In this document: piece after piece, positions 5,181-7,612 of the stretch | Numbering within the stretch: the stretch's first letter is position 1 | Layout: each line of letters opens with the position of its first letter | Assembly: GCA_903882765.1 (NCBI GenBank) | Contig: CAIRYE010000458.1 | Location: 1 to 7,612, forward strand | Reading direction: 5' to 3' | DNA length: 7,612 nt | Source of the DNA: an uncultured Anaerolineae bacterium | GTDB taxonomy: Bacteria; Chloroflexota; Anaerolineae; Anaerolineales; Villigracilaceae | Position numbers and translations under genes: made by a program | Notes under the pieces: generated by a model | Seen by the model: only the letters and a program-made list of their open reading frames with translations | The model's database searches: none | Told to the model about the DNA's origin: nothing

Positions 5181-7561
5181 TTTTGTGCACCTACACCAAT
5201 TTCCATTCTATGGCTATATGCTTTGTGTATCAAATAACTGCCATCATCCTGATGGGAATATTCCACCCAGTAGGTGACGCTGGTGGGTTTGTAATAGGCT
5301 AAAAAATGTTGAGTGTTCGCGTTCAACATTCGCTTGCCCGTTCGTTCAACGTGTTCAAGCACCTTTTGCATATCTTCCACCAAGATTAACCTATCTTCAA
5401 TCATTTTCTGAACATCAGTCGGGAGCACCAACCGGATATGCTCGTATGCTGCTTGTTCGGGCATTGATTCACTCCATAAACTCTTTAATAATTTTTCTTT
5501 TAGTCGTGCCCTGTTTTCATGACGTTGTGAGAAACCTACCGCTGGCGCTAAAGCTAGGTCATTTCCGAGTAACTCATCTCCATAAATTGAGTCAAAAAGA
5601 TGAACTGTCCGTTTTCCACGACGAGCGAAAAAATCTCGGCACATGGCGCAATACGTTAGGTAATCTTGTGTGCTTTCATTGACGCGTCTCTGAACTGCTT
5701 TTTCGGCGAGTGGTTTATTTGCGAGCCACATATGACCGCCAAAGGAACAACATTCTGTTTTTTCACGGCTCATCGCAAGTTCTTCGACTTCGCAGCCTAA
5801 CTTTTTTAGGATGTTACGAACAGAATCTTGAATCGCCTTTTCGTTTCGGGTGGAACAAGGATCGTGGATCGCCACTGGAGCGGTAAATACCCTGCCCTTC
5901 GACAAATCTTGGGGTCCCAATTTATCAAAGACTTCCCAATACGAAACAATCTCAACCTCGGGGTAATATTTTTGGAAAACTTGATAACAGCTTGAGCAAG
6001 CCATGATCATTTTTGGTTTCCCTAGTTTTTCATATTCCAACATAAAATCCATTCGGGTTTCTTCTAATAGGTCTTTTCGTCCGCCCCAATCGGCTGGCGC
6101 TCCACAACAGCGCAACATTAAACCAACACCAGCATCAGGATATGCGCCTTGAAGGAAATCATAAGCCTTTTCAATATATGCTGGGCTTGAGGCGCTAAGT
6201 TGGCAGCCTGGAAAGAAGGCATAGTCGCTGCTATTTTTTCCAGGTGCGTTGCGAGCGAGGGCAAACTTACCATCCGGCGTATTGCTAAATGCCATATCTT
6301 GTAAAGCGAAATCGTGAGCCGAAGGCGGCATACGTTTTTGTTCCACCATCGTCTCGCGAGCATTATGGCATACTTCGCCAAAATCAACATCCGTTGGGCA
6401 GACCTCACCACACTGACCGCACAACGAACAGGAATTGATAAAGTTATTTGAAAACCGGGCACCCATTACGATCGAAAGATTGTTGTAAACCTCACGAATA
6501 TATTTCTTAGGGTAACCCTTATAGCTGGTCAGGTATTCGCAGTTCTTTACACACACCAGACACTCACATTGAATGCAACGGCTGGCTTCCTCTTGGGCGT
6601 TCCCTTGTTTGTACTGTGTGGTCAGGTCGGTTTTTATCGAGCTAGTGACAGTCTCAAAGGGTTCAAGATTTGTATATAACCGGGTCTCATACGAGCCTTC
6701 GTTTGTCCTTGATGCTGTCATTGATACATTTTGTAGAAATCGATCTATGGAAACAGCCGCTCGTCTTCCCTCAGAAAGGGCAAGGATCGCGGAATTCGAT
6801 CTCTCCGGAGAGCCAACTTGTGCACGGAGCATATCCCCGCCAGCAAAAACCTTGGGCAGGTTGGTCTGGTAGGTCAAGGCATCCACAAGTACGTGGCCGT
6901 CTTTCGTTAGTGCGACGGCAGGAGAAGCATTAGCGCTTGGACCTATGGCAAGGTAGACAGCATCAAAAGTATCGGTCAGTTCCGTTAGAGATGTCCCAGC
7001 TGTACTATCATCGCCAAACGCAATGGCTGATTTGAATTTAGTTTCCACTCCGAGTGGTTCGAGAATGGCCAGATCTTTTTCAAGATCATCGGGGGGTAAT
7101 AGGGAGGGTGAAATTTCCCAAAGTCCTCCGCCGAGGCGGTCGCTGGATTCATAAACCACCACTCCCCACCCTTTGCGGGCAAGGTCATAAGCGACTGTTA
7201 GACCACTGATGCCACCGCCAACAACCGCAACGGTTTTGGTTTTTCGGGGCAAGGCTTTGTAGGGTTCCACAAAAGGAGATCCAAATTCCACAACGGCTCG
7301 TTCTAATGCGGCGATCTCAATGACTCCACCAATACTTTGTCGTTTACATTGGGATTGACAGGACTGAACGCAGATATGGCTGATGATACGTGGAAATGGA
7401 ATGGTCTTACGATATGTTTTAAAAGCGGCAACAAAGTCACCATTCGAAATCTCTGCCGCCATGGTCCGAACATCGACATGAACCGGGCAACCAGTTGTAC
7501 AACCAGGCGGTTGTTCTTGAATGCAACGATTTTCTTGTTCTCTCAGTTCAATTTGGTCCAT
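5177..7561 (-). CDS. HdrABC-like fusion: GltD-type FAD/Fe-S N-terminus, 4Fe-4S pair and two CCG domains
   Basis: A 794-residue cytoplasmic oxidoreductase. Residues 13-72 hold the GltD/dihydropyrimidine-dehydrogenase N-terminal dicluster domain (Cys13, 21, 25 and Cys64, 68, 72). The FAD site is VVGGGISGL (113-121), with VFAGGD (238-243) closing the FAD fold. A 4Fe-4S region follows: Cys329, 332, 334, 337, 341, then the standard CSLCGQCGEVCP (378-389). Two CCG domains of the HdrB/HdrD type come next. The first has PGC (451-453), RCCGAP (484-489) and CSSC (522-525). The second has HDPC (566-569), ECCSFGG (603-609) and CAMC (638-641). Such domains bind non-cubane clusters and act on disulfides or similar two-electron substrates. 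Between YLAIGP (203-208) and VFAGGD (238) there is room for only about 30 residues, so the NAD(P)H-binding lobe of GltD is missing. Residues from about 665 to the end are an unassigned extension. It corresponds to the DVU_1558 position of the cluster. The first codon ATG has GGA at 7573-7571 upstream. A preceding gene may end within the 51 bases before it, but that cannot be decided here. Confidence 0.88.
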   Translation of the reverse strand: MDQIELREQENRCIQEQPPGCTTGCPVHVDVRTMAAEISNGDFVAAFKTYRKTIPFPRIISHICVQSCQSQCKRQSIGGVIEIAALERAVVEFGSPFVEPYKALPRKTKTVAVVGGGISGLTVAYDLARKGWGVVVYESSDRLGGGLWEISPSLLPPDDLEKDLAILEPLGVETKFKSAIAFGDDSTAGTSLTELTDTFDAVYLAIGPSANASPAVALTKDGHVLVDALTYQTNLPKVFAGGDMLRAQVGSPERSNSAILALSEGRRAAVSIDRFLQNVSMTASRTNEGSYETRLYTNLEPFETVTSSIKTDLTTQYKQGNAQEEASRCIQCECLVCVKNCEYLTSYKGYPKKYIREVYNNLSIVMGARFSNNFINSCSLCGQCGEVCPTDVDFGEVCHNARETMVEQKRMPPSAHDFALQDMAFSNTPDGKFALARNAPGKNSSDYAFFPGCQLSASSPAYIEKAYDFLQGAYPDAGVGLMLRCCGAPADWGGRKDLLEETRMDFMLEYEKLGKPKMIMACSSCYQVFQKYYPEVEIVSYWEVFDKLGPQDLSKGRVFTAPVAIHDPCSTRNEKAIQDSVRNILKKLGCEVEELAMSREKTECCSFGGHMWLANKPLAEKAVQRRVNESTQDYLTYCAMCRDFFARRGKRTVHLFDSIYGDELLGNDLALAPAVGFSQRHENRARLKEKLLKSLWSESMPEQAAYEHIRLVLPTDVQKMIEDRLILVEDMQKVLEHVERTGKRMLNANTQHFLAYYKPTSVTYWVEYSHQDDGSYLIHKAYSHRMEIGVGAQK

Positions 7562-7612
7562 AGATTCAGATCCAATCTGTATCGGTTTTTTACTCTAAGA
7601 TGGGTGAAAAAA

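Noticed and set aside
4681..5302. Two long plus-strand open frames (about 136 and 119 codons) opposite the methyltransferase and redox-protein genes
   Set aside because: They are antisense to strongly conserved motifs (motif I, CxxC knuckles), overlap each other, and have Arg/Ser-rich shadow composition.
6118..6462. Minus-strand 114-codon frame inside the HdrABC-like gene
   Set aside because: It is an out-of-frame shadow of the 4Fe-4S and first CCG region of the real protein.
7562..7612. Promoter or end of an upstream gene before the first operon gene
   Set aside because: The 51 bases show no convincing -35/-10 pair, and more than one minus-strand frame could carry an upstream stop, so nothing can be assigned.

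Overview
The window holds one nearly gap-free minus-strand gene cluster of seven open reading frames (about 7561 down to 144). A partial plus-strand gene meets it tail to tail at the left edge (1-150). Base composition is moderate, by eye near 47% GC. The content points to an anaerobic bacterium: a Hdr-like iron-sulfur/flavin protein, a radical SAM enzyme and several Cys-motif redox proteins. I cannot fix the phylum from the sequence. Anaerolineae-type Chloroflexota, Clostridia-type Firmicutes and Desulfobacterota all remain possible.

Layout in transcription order (minus strand). (1) 7561-5177: large GltD-N/FAD/4Fe-4S/double-CCG oxidoreductase. (2) 5180-4968: 70-residue two-CxxC redox protein. 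(3) 4966-4292: class I SAM methyltransferase with a GTG start. (4) 4287-3844: four-cysteine C_GCAxxG_C_C protein. (5) 3847-2477: radical SAM protein of the TrsS type. (6) 2496-1204: PaaK-like AMP-dependent CoA ligase. (7) 1211-144: XdhC/CoxI-family protein. Junctions are -4, +1, +4, -4, about -20 and -8 bp, so this is almost certainly one translationally coupled operon. No stretch over 60 bases lacks a gene, and I see no tRNA, rRNA, CRISPR array or mobile element.

The gene set and order match, from memory, the Desulfovibrio vulgaris block DVU_1553-DVU_1558, which lies beside the molybdenum aldehyde oxidoreductase DVU_1559. NCBI family names such as 'DVU_1557 family redox protein' and 'radical SAM (seleno)protein TrsS' derive from that system. 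As far as I know its biochemical role has not been established. Two features of this window fit a molybdenum-enzyme role. XdhC-family proteins bind and hand over molybdenum cofactor to molybdenum hydroxylases. The convergent partial gene ends like the molybdate/substrate-binding-type (PBP-like) domain often fused to MoeA. My working model, which is inference, is a maturation or activation pathway for a molybdenum hydroxylase: a radical SAM enzyme, methyltransferase and CoA ligase build or modify a small molecule or cofactor, two Cys-rich proteins and an HdrABC-like flavoprotein supply electrons, and XdhC delivers the cofactor. The hydroxylase itself is not in the window and would be expected just outside it.
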